Below are positions 24,370 to 38,644 of a DNA stretch of 54,779 nucleotides, piece by piece. A program made the position numbers and the translations under genes. Below the pieces are notes generated by a model. The model was not told the DNA's origin. It worked only from the letters and a program-made list of their open reading frames with translations, and did no database searches. The DNA comes from PVC group bacterium (lineage in GTDB: Bacteria; Auribacterota; Erginobacteria; Erginobacterales; PUNC01), in NCBI GenBank assembly GCA_003551625.1, contig PUNC01000211.1, positions 1-54,779 on the forward strand, given 5' to 3'. The first letter of the stretch is position 1. Each line of letters begins with the position of its first letter.

Positions 24370-26097
24370 CTAGCCGCTGCGGATATCTTCTTCGGGCAGA
24401 CGGCGGGCGGCCAGGCCCCGGATAAAGTTGAGGCCGTAGACGAGGTGGGTGGTGACGATACCGGCGAAGACCAGGACCACTTCCTTCCAGTTCCAGGTTC
24501 TCAGGCCCGAGGCCAGGGCCAGGAGGAGATAGAGTCCAGCCGGGACCAGGTAGAACCTGATTCCCCCGGGAACCAGGAGGAGGGGAATCCAGCCGAGGAG
24601 GAGGAAGACCGTCCAGAGGGAGGGGAGGAAGTAATTCGGGCGGCGGGAGGTGGCCGGGAACTTTTTCACGAAGTAACCGCGGTGAAGGCCGTAGTTGCCG
24701 ACCTGGCGCCAGTGAGGCCGGAAGAGGGGGCGGCGGTGGTGGAAGACCTGGACATCGGGGGCGTAGATGATCCTCCCCTTTCCCAGGTGGGTGAGTTTCC
24801 AGCACAGGACTGTATCTTCCCCCGGCCAGTAAGGGGTGTCGAAACCCCCCGCTTTTTCGAAACTCGATCTCCGTACCAGAAGATTACAGGTCGGATAGTC
24901 GTCCACCTCCCGCAGCATCTTGGGAATATTCCGGTAGATGTGCTCCCCCGCCACCATCCAGCTTTCCAACACCCGTCCCCCCGCCCGCCGGAGCAGGCCG
25001 TCTTCCGGCGCGGTGGAAGCCGGGCCGCCGACCGCCGCCACGCCGGGATCGCCGAAATGGGGCACCGCCGCCTTCAGCCAGTCCTCCTGGGGGTAAGCGT
25101 CATCGTCGATGAAAGCCAGTATCTCCCCGGCGGCCCGTTCGGCCCCGATATCTCTTTTTCGAGGCGGGCCGACCGGTCCGGTCGGGATTATCCGCGCTTT
25201 ACTTCCCGGCTTCTCCAGCTCGCGGTCCGGCAGGAGGATAACCTCATAATCGGGATAGTCGAGAGCTTTGATTTCTTCCAGGCACCGGTCAAGAAAAGGG
25301 GTCGGTTCGGCGAACGCGATCAGAATCGAGACCGGCGGTGTCCGATCCCATTTCGGAAGAGGGCGGTCGTAATATTTGAGGATCTTCAGCCGGTAGAAGA
25401 CGGCCAGGGTATCAACCAGTATGGTCCAGATCGAACCGGGACCGATCCGGCCGAAGCGGCCCTTGAAATCCACGACGACCGGCGCTTCGGCCACTTGCCG
25501 GCCCCGATGGTGAAGGTTGACCAGCAGTTCGAGGTCAAAGGCGTATTTTTTGACCAGCAGCCGGGGAAGGACATCCTCCAGCGCCGCACGGCGAAAGAGT
25601 TTGATCCCGGTCTGGGTGTCCTGGATAGGAAGCCCGAATAACAGCTTGACCAGGAAGAAGTAAACCGACGACACCAGGCGACGGGCGGCCGGATATTCAA
25701 GGGTGGATTCCGGGTGGCGCTTGGATCCGATCACCGCGTCGGCGCCGGAACGTTTTTGGATTCCAAGGAGGGCGGAGAACTGCCGAGGGTGGATGTCGAG
25801 GTCGGAGTCGAGGAAGAAGACCAGTTCCCCCCGGCACTCCCCGAAAGCTTTTTTCAGGGCCCAGCCCTTTCCCCGGTTCTCGGGAGAGGCGAAAGCCCGG
25901 ACCTCGGGAAACTCCCGCGCCGCCCGGGCGATCTCCTTTCCGGTTTCGTCGGTGCTGCCGTCGTCCACCACCACGATCTCAAAGCCGGCGGTCAGTTCGG
26001 AGACGGCGAGCCGGGTCTCCCGGATATTTTTAAAAATATGCCGGCCCTCGTTGAAGGCCGGCATCAGAACCGAGATGCTTATCGCTTGATCAGTCAC
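24370..26097 (-). CDS. tandem GT2-GT2 glycosyltransferase with membrane C-terminus
   Basis: 575 aa, two glycosyltransferase domains in one chain. The first (1-about 245) is DPM1-like: SVLMPAFNEGRHIFKNI, VVVDDGSTDET (42-52), FFLDSDLDI (D97, D99), QDTQTGIKLFRR. The second (about 255-470) starts PPVSILIAFAEPTPFLDRCL, has AFIDDDAYPQEDW and PYWPGEDTVLCWKLT, like EpsE/cellulose-synthase-like enzymes. Two or three transmembrane helices follow (480-560). It may make a polyprenyl-phosphate sugar and also extend a chain. The GTG start has no obvious ribosome site; alaS is 57 bp upstream. Confidence 0.85.
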   Translation of the reverse strand: MTDQAISISVLMPAFNEGRHIFKNIRETRLAVSELTAGFEIVVVDDGSTDETGKEIARAAREFPEVRAFASPENRGKGWALKKAFGECRGELVFFLDSDLDIHPRQFSALLGIQKRSGADAVIGSKRHPESTLEYPAARRLVSSVYFFLVKLLFGLPIQDTQTGIKLFRRAALEDVLPRLLVKKYAFDLELLVNLHHRGRQVAEAPVVVDFKGRFGRIGPGSIWTILVDTLAVFYRLKILKYYDRPLPKWDRTPPVSILIAFAEPTPFLDRCLEEIKALDYPDYEVILLPDRELEKPGSKARIIPTGPVGPPRKRDIGAERAAGEILAFIDDDAYPQEDWLKAAVPHFGDPGVAAVGGPASTAPEDGLLRRAGGRVLESWMVAGEHIYRNIPKMLREVDDYPTCNLLVRRSSFEKAGGFDTPYWPGEDTVLCWKLTHLGKGRIIYAPDVQVFHHRRPLFRPHWRQVGNYGLHRGYFVKKFPATSRRPNYFLPSLWTVFLLLGWIPLLLVPGGIRFYLVPAGLYLLLALASGLRTWNWKEVVLVFAGIVTTHLVYGLNFIRGLAARRLPEEDIRSG

Positions 26098-26154
26098 GGA
26101 GGCTTGCTTATATAGCGATGGAGGGCGCGGCGCTCGATCACGGATAACGGCCGG

Positions 26155-28815
<2,661 letters not shown>

Positions 28816-29413
28816 CTTCCTTAAAGACTTCGGCCAGCGCGGCCGAGATGATTGAATAACTGAAACCTCTTCTCGCCAGATAGGCGGCAAGTTTCCTCCG
28901 GGCCGATTCCCGGTCGTCACCGCGGTAAGCGGCGACGCGGCGGCGGGCCAGTCTCCGCGCCATCGTCCCCTCCGTCTCGGAAGAAACCTCCTCCCGCAAG
29001 ACCTTCCGCGCGATTTCGGAAGTGACCCCTTTCCGGAGCAGTTCCAGGCGAATCAAAGCGGCCGAACGCGGCCGATGGCGGAGACGGGATTGAACCCAGG
29101 CCCGGGCGAAGCGCTCGTCGTCGACCAAACCCCGCCGCGCAAATTCTTCAACCTCCGCTTCGGCCATCGCCGGAGGAATGCCTTTCGCCGTCAACTTGTC
29201 GGTCAACTCCCTCCGGGTTCGATCGCGCAACGCCAGCAACCGCAAGATGATGCTGCGAGCCCGTCTTCGGTCATTCTCCCGGACAGGGTCTTTAGCCCAT
29301 CCTCCGGACCGATTTCGCCTTTTTTCCATTCGGAGAGAGACTTGCCGGTAATACCGCGCGGCCGCAATCAGCGTCCAACGCGACAAGAAACCCCGCGTCG
29401 CGACCGCGAAACT

Positions 29414-30565
<1,152 letters not shown>

Positions 30566-31560
30566 CCGGTTTTTCAGCCCCGGCCGATCGGATCGCGTCG
30601 GCCAGACTCTCGGCCAGCTTCGGGTCCTGCTTTAAAAACTGACGGGCCTGCTCGCGTCCCCGGCCCAGGCTGGTTCCCTCGAAGTTCAGGAAAACCCCCT
30701 TCTTCTCGACTACCCCTTCGTCCAGCCCGAGATCCAGCAGCGACCCCTCCCAGGAGATGCCCTGGTTGTAGAGAATGTCGAACTCGGCGTTCCGAAAAGG
30801 CGGCGCCACCTTGTTCTTGACCACCTTCGCCCGGGCCCGGATGCCGATCACGTCGTCGGCGCTGTCCTTGATGTTGGAGATCCGGGCCATATTGATCCTG
30901 ACCGAGGAGTAGTATTTGAGGGCGCGCCCTCCCGGAGTGGTCTCGGGGTTCCCGAACCGTATCCCGATCTTCATCCGGATCTGGTTGATGAAGACGCAGC
31001 AGGTCTTGGACTTGCTGATCGCCGAGGTCAGTTTCCGCAGGGCCTGCGACATCATCCGGGCCTGGAGGCCGACGTGGCTGTCGCCGATATCCCCCTCGAT
31101 CTCGGCCCGGGGAACCAGGGCGGCGACGGAATCGATCACGATCAGATCGACCGCGTTGCTTCTGACCAGCGTCTCGGCGATGTTGAGCGCGTCTTCGCCC
31201 GAGTCGGGCTGGGAGATCAGCAGTTCGTCGAGATTGATGCCGATTCTCCTGGCATAGGCGGGATCGATGGCGTGCTCGACATCGATGTAGGCCGCCACCC
31301 CGCCGGCCTTCTGGGTGTTGGCCACCGCCTGGAGGGCGAGGGTCGTCTTTCCCGACGCCTCCTGGCCATAGATCTCGACCACCCTTCCGCGGGGCAGACC
31401 ACCGATGCCGAGAGCCCGGTCAAGCGTCATAGCCCCGGTCGAAATATACCCGATCGGAACCGTGGCGGACTGGGCGCCGAGTTGCATCACCGTTCCCTTG
31501 CCGAACTGTTTTTCAATATGCTCCAGCGCCAATCCCAGCGCCCGTTTCTTACCGTCTTCC

Positions 31561-32196
31561 TTACCGGTCTTGGTCGTCACGTCTTCGACTCCTTCCGCTT
31601 GAATTATGGTTCGACAGCCGGCCTGCCCGACGGCCCGATCCGCCGGCCAGAGGATACCGGCCCAGCAGGCGGTATCGCGCTCCGTCGGGCCTCAGGTCGC
31701 TTTGAAACAACCCTATCACGTCCACCGGGAAGGAGCCAAGCGGTTCCTGCAAGTCAATTCCCGGTATTTCACCGATCCCGCCCGCCGGTTTCCGGAAACG
31801 GCCGATGGTGAGGTGCGGGTGAAACCTCCGGTTCTCGCGGGCGATTCCCAGCCGGGCCGTTTCCTGTTCCACCGCCCCGGCCAGTGACCGGATCTCTTCC
31901 TGGCCGGCCGTGATTCCGGCCCAGATCACGCGGGGCCGGCGGCGTTCGGGAAAGACTCCGATCCCCTCCACGGCCGCCTCGAACGGAACCCGGGAGGCGG
32001 CAACGGCCGAGAGGGCCTCTTCGAACGAAGGCAACGCCTCCGGGCCCGTATTTCCCAAAAACTTCAGGGTGAGGTGAATATTCTCCGGAGGAACCCATCT
32101 CACGTCGGGAAGAACCGATTTTAGATTTTTTTGGAGTTCGGCCAGCCGCCGCCGGAGCGCCTCCGGAAGTCTTACCGCGACAAAGGCCCGAATCAC
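31561..32196 (-). CDS. thpR: RNA 2',3'-cyclic phosphodiesterase ThpR
   Basis: 211 aa, 2H phosphoesterase family. The two HxTx motifs are HLTL (41-44) and HLTI (128-131), the latter in [10 protein letters not shown]. Known members open 2',3'-cyclic phosphates on RNA ends. The last 25 residues (after LLGRYPL) are low-complexity and Arg/Ser-rich, probably a by-product of the overlap with recA. The GTG start overlaps the pncC stop by 4 nt (GTGA). The pncC-thpR-recA order is common in bacteria. Confidence 0.93.
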   Translation of the reverse strand: MIRAFVAVRLPEALRRRLAELQKNLKSVLPDVRWVPPENIHLTLKFLGNTGPEALPSFEEALSAVAASRVPFEAAVEGIGVFPERRRPRVIWAGITAGQEEIRSLAGAVEQETARLGIARENRRFHPHLTIGRFRKPAGGIGEIPGIDLQEPLGSFPVDVIGLFQSDLRPDGARYRLLGRYPLAGGSGRRAGRLSNHNSSGRSRRRDDQDR

Positions 32197-32693
32197 GACT
32201 TGCGCTCCAATCTTTTTTCCATCAGCGCCAGCGCCGTCCGCGCCGCCTTCCGGCGAATGGCCTCCCGCCCTCCCCGCCAGATATTTTTCTCGACCTCTAC
32301 TCCACCGGAGTCGGCGGCGGCAATGTAGACCAGTCCCACCGGCTTTTCCGGCGTCCCCCCGTCCGGGCCCGCGATTCCCGTGACCGCCAGACCGATCTCC
32401 GCCCCCAGCAGGGCGCGCACCCTTTTCGCCATAAAAGCAGCGACCGCGGCGCTGACCGCCCCCTCGCTCTTGAGCAGGGCCGGCGGAACCTTCAGGACCT
32501 TCTCTTTGACCCGGTCGGAGTACGCGGTCACGCCGCCGAGAAAGTAGCGGGAGGCGCCGGGGCGCGCGGTGATCAGGGCCCCCAGCAGCCCCCCGGTGCA
32601 GGACTCGGCCACGGCCAGAGTGGGAAGCCGTTTTTCGACCAAAGCCTTATTTTTGTGCAAGGTTTTCACCGTGACTTGAGCCCCGCCTCCCAT
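32193..32693 (-). CDS. pncC: nicotinamide-nucleotide amidohydrolase PncC (CinA C-terminal type)
   Basis: 166 aa, stand-alone CinA C-terminal domain, which deamidates NMN to NaMN. AESCTGG (29-35) and TGIAGPDGGTPEKPVG (105-120) are the family signatures. The N-terminal CinA molybdopterin-like domain is missing, as in E. coli PncC (YgaD). The ATG at 32693 fits the family start; a TTG at 32747 would add a basic tail unlike the family. The 135-bp gap upstream contains short direct repeats (AATCTCG) and no gene. Confidence 0.92.
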   Translation of the reverse strand: MGGGAQVTVKTLHKNKALVEKRLPTLAVAESCTGGLLGALITARPGASRYFLGGVTAYSDRVKEKVLKVPPALLKSEGAVSAAVAAFMAKRVRALLGAEIGLAVTGIAGPDGGTPEKPVGLVYIAAADSGGVEVEKNIWRGGREAIRRKAARTALALMEKRLERKS

Positions 32694-32828
32694 ACGATAG
32701 TCGGCGGTCCGATTACGGATTCGGGATTTCAGTTTTCGCCGATACAATACGAAAGAGCCGGTTTTATCGGCATACGGCTGAACGGCGGCGAATCTGTAAT
32801 CTCGAATCTCGAATCTGAAATCTTCCCA

Positions 32829-34937
32829 TCACGCTCTCGCGCTTGCCAGCCGGGAGTCCTGGAAGAAGATCACGGCGGACCCGGCGGCGGCGGCGACCTC
32901 GCGAGCCCAGGAGAGTTCGATCTGCCGCTGCATCCCGAACAGGTTTACGTCCGCCGGGGGAGCCTGGGCGATCGAAGTTCGGAAATCCCCCTCCAGGACG
33001 ACCGACTCTACCTTTCCGGAGATTCGGAGGATTCCGCGCAGCCGGCGGATATAGGAGAGGGCGTCGGGCCGCTCGGAGGCGCTCCCGACGGCCTGGATCA
33101 GACGCAGCCGGCCCTGGCGGTTGCGCTGCAGCTGAAGCGCGGTCAGGACGCCGAGGTTCAGATTGGGGCTGCCCGGACGCAGCCAGAGATTTATGTCCTC
33201 CTCTTCACCGGCAGTTCTTGAGGGCGGCGGGGCGAAGAGGACAACGCCCAACCCCTCGGTTTTCGCCGCCTCCATCATCACCCGAAGCAGTTCATCGTGA
33301 GCCGAGGAACCCAAAACCAGGAAAAGCAGGTTAGGGGGAAGAAAGGATCGGCTCAGGGCGGCAATGGCTGTTCGCGATCTTGCCGAAAACTCCTCCTCTC
33401 CGCTCGGAATAGTTACTTCGGCGGCCAACAACCCGTCCAGGCGGAAAGCCTCGATCAGGGAGGCGGTGGGTCCGCTTTCCGGTTCCCGGGATTCCGACGC
33501 GGGGGATCTCCCCAAATGAAGCAGGGTCACCCTTCCCGCCGGCGCCACCAGATCGGAGATGAACGGGAGCAGATCGCGCCATCCGGAGTCGCGGCTGACG
33601 GGAACCAGCAGGTTGGGTTTCCAGATCTTGGGATGGTATGGCAGACGGGAGGCGGTGCGCAGCGCTTTCTCCGCGATAAAGATGAAGAACCCCCTCCGCA
33701 CGTCCGGCCACCCGCCCTGGATGTTGCGGGTAAGCAGGAAGAGATAAAGCCCGGAGACCACCAGCGCGGCGGCCAGGCTGAAGAGGGGGTTGATGATCAC
33801 CAGGGCGGAGGCGCACATCACCGTCCCCAGCGCGGGGCAGATCAGGGGGATGCGAAAGCTGGGTCGGAAACTGGGGATCCCGATCCCCTGCTCGACCAGG
33901 ACGGCGAAGTTGATCATCAGGTAGGTGAGGAGGAAGAACATCGTCAAGAGTTCGGCGATGGCGTCGAGGGTGCCCAGGGCGATGGCGGCCAGGGCAATGA
34001 CCGAACTGAGGACGACGGCGGGGACGGGCTCCTTCCTTGCCGTCCGGCTGAAGAGGCCGGAGAAGGGGACCATCCGGTTGGAGGCGAGAGCGAAGAGGAC
34101 CCGGGGCGCCGCCACCATCAGGCCCAGGGCCGAGGAGAGAGTGGCCCCGATGATGCCGGCCAGGACCAGCGGTCCCCACCGGGCCAGGGTTACGGCGATG
34201 GTGCGGTCGGCGACCAGTTCGGCGGGAGAGGCGGCGGAGGCGTACCAGAAAGTCAGCGCGACATAGATGACAAAACCCAGGAGGATGGCCCCCAGCGTGC
34301 CCAGCGGGATGGCGCGGCGGGGGTCCTTCAGCTCGCCGGACATACTGAACCCGGCGTCGATGCCGGTCACGGCCGGGAAGAAGATCGCGAAGACGACCCA
34401 GAAAGGCACTCCCCCCAACCCGGAGGCCGGGACGGCAACCTCGCGGGCGGGGCCGAGGAAAACCGAGAACAGCGACAGGGCGATGACCAGCATCAGGAAA
34501 TACTGGAGGCGGAAGGCCAGACGGGCGCTGATGAATGCCACAACGAACAAAAACACCCAGGCCGCCACCGAGACCAAGCGGATGGGATGATCGGGGAAGA
34601 TCCAGGTCCAGCCCTCGGCGAAACCGGTAACGTAGAAGGCTACCGAGATCGACTGGGCGAGGAAGAGCGGTAGTCCGACCGCCCCCCCCATCTCGAAGCC
34701 CAGCGACTTGGTCACCAGCGAGTAAGCCCCGCCCGCGCCGATCCGGATGTTGGTGACCATACTGCTCAGGGAAAGACCGGTGAAGAGCGAGATCAGGTTG
34801 GCCGCCACCACGATGATCAGGGCGTTGCGCAGCCCCGCCTGCCCCACCACCCAGCCCAAACGGAGAAACATTATCACCCCGAGAATGCACAGGATTGTCG
34901 GAGTGAATACGCCCTCGAAGGCGCCGAATCTTCTCAT
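32829..34937 (-). CDS. SLC12-type cation-chloride cotransporter/APC permease
   Basis: 702 aa. About twelve helices (15-410) carry the SLC12 start FGAFEGVFTPTILCILGVIMFLRLGWVVGQAG, GAGGAYSLVTKSLGFEMGGAVG and FPAVTGIDAGFSMSGELKDPRRAIPLGT. The soluble C-terminal part (about 420-702) resembles the SLC12 cytosolic domain: WRDLLPFISDLVAPAGRVTLLHLG and later LNLGVLTALQLQRN. Animal relatives move Na+, K+ and Cl-; bacterial members are poorly tested. The ATG at 34937 shares one base with the nitroreductase stop (TGATG), indicating coupling. Confidence 0.85.
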   Translation of the reverse strand: MRRFGAFEGVFTPTILCILGVIMFLRLGWVVGQAGLRNALIIVVAANLISLFTGLSLSSMVTNIRIGAGGAYSLVTKSLGFEMGGAVGLPLFLAQSISVAFYVTGFAEGWTWIFPDHPIRLVSVAAWVFLFVVAFISARLAFRLQYFLMLVIALSLFSVFLGPAREVAVPASGLGGVPFWVVFAIFFPAVTGIDAGFSMSGELKDPRRAIPLGTLGAILLGFVIYVALTFWYASAASPAELVADRTIAVTLARWGPLVLAGIIGATLSSALGLMVAAPRVLFALASNRMVPFSGLFSRTARKEPVPAVVLSSVIALAAIALGTLDAIAELLTMFFLLTYLMINFAVLVEQGIGIPSFRPSFRIPLICPALGTVMCASALVIINPLFSLAAALVVSGLYLFLLTRNIQGGWPDVRRGFFIFIAEKALRTASRLPYHPKIWKPNLLVPVSRDSGWRDLLPFISDLVAPAGRVTLLHLGRSPASESREPESGPTASLIEAFRLDGLLAAEVTIPSGEEEFSARSRTAIAALSRSFLPPNLLFLVLGSSAHDELLRVMMEAAKTEGLGVVLFAPPPSRTAGEEEDINLWLRPGSPNLNLGVLTALQLQRNRQGRLRLIQAVGSASERPDALSYIRRLRGILRISGKVESVVLEGDFRTSIAQAPPADVNLFGMQRQIELSWAREVAAAAGSAVIFFQDSRLASARA

Positions 34938-35689
34938 CAACGGCCTGGACGCCCCACCGGCATCACATAGAAGGGTTCTTCACCGCCGGCCAGTTCCAGG
35001 ATTTTTTTCAGGGCTTCGTCGTTGAAGGCCCCCACGATCACGGTCCCCAGCTCGAGACCCTCGGCCTGAAGGTGCACGTTCTGCCCGGCGCCTCCGATAT
35101 CCATCGGGATATACCGCCGGGCGCGCTCGCCGTATCTCCGGACCGCCCGTTCAGCAACCGCGGTCAGGACCAGGCTGGCCGGCGCCTGTCCGACCATTCG
35201 CTGTCCCAGGCACGCCTGCCGAAGTTCGTCGCGAAAATCGCCGGGCTTGATCTTGGTCAGGGAATGGTTCCGCCAGGAATACCGGTAGATCCCCGGGGAG
35301 AGGTCCTCCACCCGGCCGGCCACCAGCAGGATTTCCAAGGGATAGGTACCCCCGGCGGAAGGATGGGCCCGGGTCGGGCCGGTAACTCCATCGACGGTCT
35401 TTCCTGCCGCCGACCACAGCAACTGCGAGACCTCCGCCAGGCTCAGCGGCCGGTCGGCGAAGGAACGAACGGAACGCCGCTGGAAGATCGCCTCCTCTAC
35501 CGACACCTCGCCGGCGCGGGCGGGCGGCGGCAGAGCGGTCTCCTCTCCGTCCGCTTCCAGCTCCCCGGTAACCTCCCGGCCCCCCAGCAGGCCGCGCAGG
35601 GGATTAACGCCGAGCCGGTTGGCGGCTTGAAAGGAGACCGCGACCAGGATCACCAGCACCAGGAACAGGACTATGTTGACGGTTTTCAT
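34937..35689 (-). CDS. membrane-anchored SagB-type nitroreductase
   Basis: 250 aa. A hydrophobic N-terminal anchor (5-22) leads to a nitroreductase-like FMN domain: RRSVRSFADRPLSLAEVSQLLWSAAG (71-96), PSAGGTYPLE (110-119), YIPMDIGGAGQNVHLQAEGLELGTVIVGAF. The PSAGGxYPLE motif is typical of SagB/ThcOx-type oxidases, but no RiPP cyclodehydratase genes are nearby. These genes are often stand-alone redox proteins of unknown substrate. GGAGG precedes the ATG. cysA ends 77 bp upstream; a shared transcript with the sulfate importer is likely. Confidence 0.85.
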   Translation of the reverse strand: MKTVNIVLFLVLVILVAVSFQAANRLGVNPLRGLLGGREVTGELEADGEETALPPPARAGEVSVEEAIFQRRSVRSFADRPLSLAEVSQLLWSAAGKTVDGVTGPTRAHPSAGGTYPLEILLVAGRVEDLSPGIYRYSWRNHSLTKIKPGDFRDELRQACLGQRMVGQAPASLVLTAVAERAVRRYGERARRYIPMDIGGAGQNVHLQAEGLELGTVIVGAFNDEALKKILELAGGEEPFYVMPVGRPGR

Positions 35690-35766
35690 CTTTCAACCTC
35701 CCGTCTGTCGGTTGCGAGGTTTGAGGAAACCAGGGCCCGGGAAAACAAGCCTTCCCGACCATCATC

Positions 35767-36873
35767 CTAACCATCTTCACCGTTCGTTGGCAAGGAATCC
35801 CGCAGGCCGACCAGCTTCCCGTCCCGGACATCGGTTTCAAAGAATTTGCCGCGGGGAAAGAGCCTGACGTGGCGGAAGACCACGGAAAGCACGTCCCCGT
35901 ATTTTATCTCCAGTTGCCGCAGGCGCTCCCGCGAGATCTCGGCCTCGAAAGGCTCGCGGCTGCTCAAGCGCTCCAACTGGATCCGGCCGTAGTTTCCGGC
36001 GGAGAAGACGTGCTGGACCCGGGCCTTAATAACGTATTCTCCGGCGGCTTCGTCCGGACCGACGATGTCGACGTCGTGGGGCCGGACGTAAAGGACGTTT
36101 CCGCCCTCCTTCGGCAATCCAGACAAGCCCGCGACCAACTTGTTGACGTTGCCCAGAAACTCGATCACGAAGGGGGTAGCCGGACGGTCATAAACATACT
36201 GCGGATCGCCGACCTGCTCGATACGGGCGTTGTTCATAACCACCACCTCGTCGGCCAGCTCCAGCGCTTCTTCCTGGTCGTGGGTGACGAAGATCGTGGT
36301 CAACCCCAGCCGCTCCTGAAAGGTTCTCAGCCACCGCCGCAGACCCTTGCGGACCTTGGCGTCCAGCGCCCCGAAGGGCTCGTCGAGCAGGAGCACTTCC
36401 GGATCCACCGCCAGGGCGCGGGCCAGCGCCACCCGCTGCCGCTGCCCGCCCGAAAGTTCGCTCGGATAACGGCGCTCCAGGCCGCTCATCCGCACCAACT
36501 CCAGCAGCTCCCCCACCCGGTTTTTTATCCGGTCTTTCGACGGGCGGAGACCGCCCCGGCGGACCTTCATCCCAAAGGCGATATTGCCGAAGACGGTCAT
36601 ATGCCGGAAAAGCGCGTAGTGCTGGAAGACGAAACCGACCTTCCGCTTCCCCGCCGGGACCCCGGAGACATCTTTGCCGTGAAACAGGATCTTCGCCGGA
36701 GTTCCGTGGTCGCAGAACTCAAGGCCGGCCAGGATCCGCAACAGGGTGGTCTTGCCCGAACCCGAGGGCCCGAGCAGGGAGACCAGTTTGCCGTCCGGGA
36801 CCTCGAGCGAAACATCGTCAAGTGCCTTAAGACCCCCAAAAGTTTTTGTTAGATGCAGCGCCTGAATACCCAT
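35767..36873 (-). CDS. cysA: sulfate/thiosulfate ABC importer ATPase CysA
   Basis: 368 aa. Walker [10 protein letters not shown] (35-43), signature LSGGQRQR (140-147), Walker [12 protein letters not shown] (161-171), and a C-terminal TOBE-type regulatory region (about 240-350) with [32 protein letters not shown] is the standard start for this family. It powers sulfate uptake with CysT and CysW, encoded directly upstream. AAAGGAG lies before the ATG. Confidence 0.94.
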   Translation of the reverse strand: MGIQALHLTKTFGGLKALDDVSLEVPDGKLVSLLGPSGSGKTTLLRILAGLEFCDHGTPAKILFHGKDVSGVPAGKRKVGFVFQHYALFRHMTVFGNIAFGMKVRRGGLRPSKDRIKNRVGELLELVRMSGLERRYPSELSGGQRQRVALARALAVDPEVLLLDEPFGALDAKVRKGLRRWLRTFQERLGLTTIFVTHDQEEALELADEVVVMNNARIEQVGDPQYVYDRPATPFVIEFLGNVNKLVAGLSGLPKEGGNVLYVRPHDVDIVGPDEAAGEYVIKARVQHVFSAGNYGRIQLERLSSREPFEAEISRERLRQLEIKYGDVLSVVFRHVRLFPRGKFFETDVRDGKLVGLRDSLPTNGEDG

Positions 36874-36898
36874 AATCGGCGGACTCCTTTTGTTGCGA

Positions 36899-37777
36899 TC
36901 AGTTTCCGCGGCCAGGCGCGGAACGCCAGCGGGATTCTATCAGATTTTTCAGCAGCAGCGTGATCAGGGCCAGCAGGGCCAGCACCGAGGAAAGCGCGAA
37001 AGCGGGAACGGTCGCGTATTCCAGGTAGAGGGTTTCGACATAGAGCGGCATCGTACTGGTCAGCCCCTTGATGTTCCCGGAGACCACGGCCACCGCCCCG
37101 AACTCCCCCATCGCCCGGGCGTTGCAGAGGACGACGCCGTAGAAAAGACCCCATTTGACGTTGGGAAGCGTGACCTGCCAGAAGGTCCGCCATCCGCCGG
37201 CACCCAGCGTCAGGGCGGCGTGCTCGTCCTCCTTTCCCCGGGCCTGCATAATCGGGATCAACTCCCGGGCCACGAACGGAAAAGTGATGAAGAGGGTGGC
37301 CAGCACGATGCCGGGAAGAGCGAAAATAACCTGGAGACCGCGGGCCTCGAGCCAGGGGCCGAGCCAGCCGTGGCTGCCGAAGACCAGGATAAAGAGCAGC
37401 CCGGCAATCACGGGCGAGACGGCAAAAGGCAGGTCGATGAGGGTGGTCAGCAGACTCTTGCCCCGGAACTCAAACTTCGCTATCGCCCAGGCGGCCGCCA
37501 CGCCGAAGATCGTGTTCACCGGAACGCAGATCGCCGCCACGATCAGGGTCAGGCGAACGGCGGCCAGGGCGTAGGGATCGCGGAAGGAGTCCAGATAGGC
37601 GCCCAGTCCGTCGCGAAGAGCCTCGAAGAATATCGCGATCAACGGAAAGAAGAGAAAGAGGAAAAGAAAGACCACGGTCAGGCCGATAACGGCCCTCCTC
37701 ATCCCGGCCGACTCGGAGATCGCCGAACGGGTCCGCGGGAGCGGGGTTTCGCGAAATCTTGTAACCGTGGTGGCCAT
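36899..37777 (-). CDS. cysW: sulfate ABC transporter permease CysW
   Basis: 292 aa, six membrane segments. The EAA loop that contacts the ATPase reads [22 protein letters not shown], and the segment [17 protein letters not shown] matches CysW. It pairs with CysT in the inner membrane. AGGA precedes the ATG, and it lies 12 bp after cysT and 25 bp before cysA, so the genes share one transcript. Confidence 0.93.
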   Translation of the reverse strand: MATTVTRFRETPLPRTRSAISESAGMRRAVIGLTVVFLFLFLFFPLIAIFFEALRDGLGAYLDSFRDPYALAAVRLTLIVAAICVPVNTIFGVAAAWAIAKFEFRGKSLLTTLIDLPFAVSPVIAGLLFILVFGSHGWLGPWLEARGLQVIFALPGIVLATLFITFPFVARELIPIMQARGKEDEHAALTLGAGGWRTFWQVTLPNVKWGLFYGVVLCNARAMGEFGAVAVVSGNIKGLTSTMPLYVETLYLEYATVPAFALSSVLALLALITLLLKNLIESRWRSAPGRGN

Positions 37778-37789
37778 GGATGAAATTCC

Positions 37790-38626
37790 TCAGGCCCGGG
37801 CGGCGCCGGCCGATTCGCTCCAGCGCTGGAGAATATTCACTCCCAGGAGCAGGACAAAAGAACAGACCAGCATAAAAACAGCCACCGCGGTGGCGTGCTC
37901 CACCTGATGCTGCTCTAAAAATTTCACGATGACCAGGGGGGTGATCTCCGTCCGCAGGGGCATATTGCCGGAGATGAAGATGACCGAACCGTATTCGCCT
38001 AACGCGCGGGCGAACGCCAGGGCGAAACCGGTCAGCATCGCCGGCAGGAGAGCGGGAAAGACCACCCGCCACAAGGTCTGAAAACGGGGCGCGCCCAGGG
38101 AGGCGGCCGCCTCCTCGATCTCGATGTCAAGGTCGGCGATAACCGGCTGCAGCGTCCTGATCACGAACGGCAGTCCGACAAAGGTAAGGGCGATGAATAT
38201 GCCCAGGCGGGAATAGGCGGTCTCCAGGCCGAGGGGATAGAAGATCGAACCCAGCCAGCCCGTTCTCGCGTAAAGGGAGGTCAGGGCGATACCGGCCACC
38301 GCCGTCGGCAGGGCGAAGGGCAAGTCCACCAGGGCGTCGATAAATTTCCGGCCGGGGAAGCGGTAGCGGACGATCGACCAGGCGGCCAGGCAACCGAAGA
38401 CCATATTGGCGGCGGCGGCGGCAAGCGAGATCCCGAAAGATACCCGGTAGGAAGCGACCACCTGGCGGGAGGTGGTGGCCGCCCAGAAATCCTGCCAGCC
38501 GATTCCGGCGGATTTGAGGAATATTCCCGCCAGAGGGATCAGGACCAGGAGACCGAGGTAGGTCAGGGTCAGGCCGAAGGTCAGTCCGAAACCCGGGATC
38601 ACGCGGCGCGGCGCGGTCGTTTTCAT
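37790..38626 (-). CDS. cysT: sulfate ABC transporter permease CysT
   Basis: 278 aa, six membrane segments. LTYLGLLVLIPLAGIFLKSAG at the N-terminus and the EAA loop EEAAASLGAPRFQTLWRVVFPALLP are the CysT pattern; LPFALPTAVAGIALTSLYA is the typical middle helix. It lies 18 bp after the binding-protein gene. No clear ribosome site is seen before the ATG, so it may depend on coupling. Confidence 0.93.
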   Translation of the reverse strand: MKTTAPRRVIPGFGLTFGLTLTYLGLLVLIPLAGIFLKSAGIGWQDFWAATTSRQVVASYRVSFGISLAAAAANMVFGCLAAWSIVRYRFPGRKFIDALVDLPFALPTAVAGIALTSLYARTGWLGSIFYPLGLETAYSRLGIFIALTFVGLPFVIRTLQPVIADLDIEIEEAAASLGAPRFQTLWRVVFPALLPAMLTGFALAFARALGEYGSVIFISGNMPLRTEITPLVIVKFLEQHQVEHATAVAVFMLVCSFVLLLGVNILQRWSESAGAARA

Positions 38627-38644
38627 AACCAGAAAAAATCCATT

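Noticed and set aside
33297-34890. Large plus- and minus-strand frames over the SLC12-like gene
   Set aside because: Both overlap the transporter in wrong frames and are low-complexity; the transporter frame has clear helices and family motifs.
34937-35689. RiPP (thiazole/oxazole peptide) cluster around the SagB-type protein
   Set aside because: No cyclodehydratase, YcaO or short precursor gene is found nearby; the protein has a membrane anchor and follows a sulfate importer.
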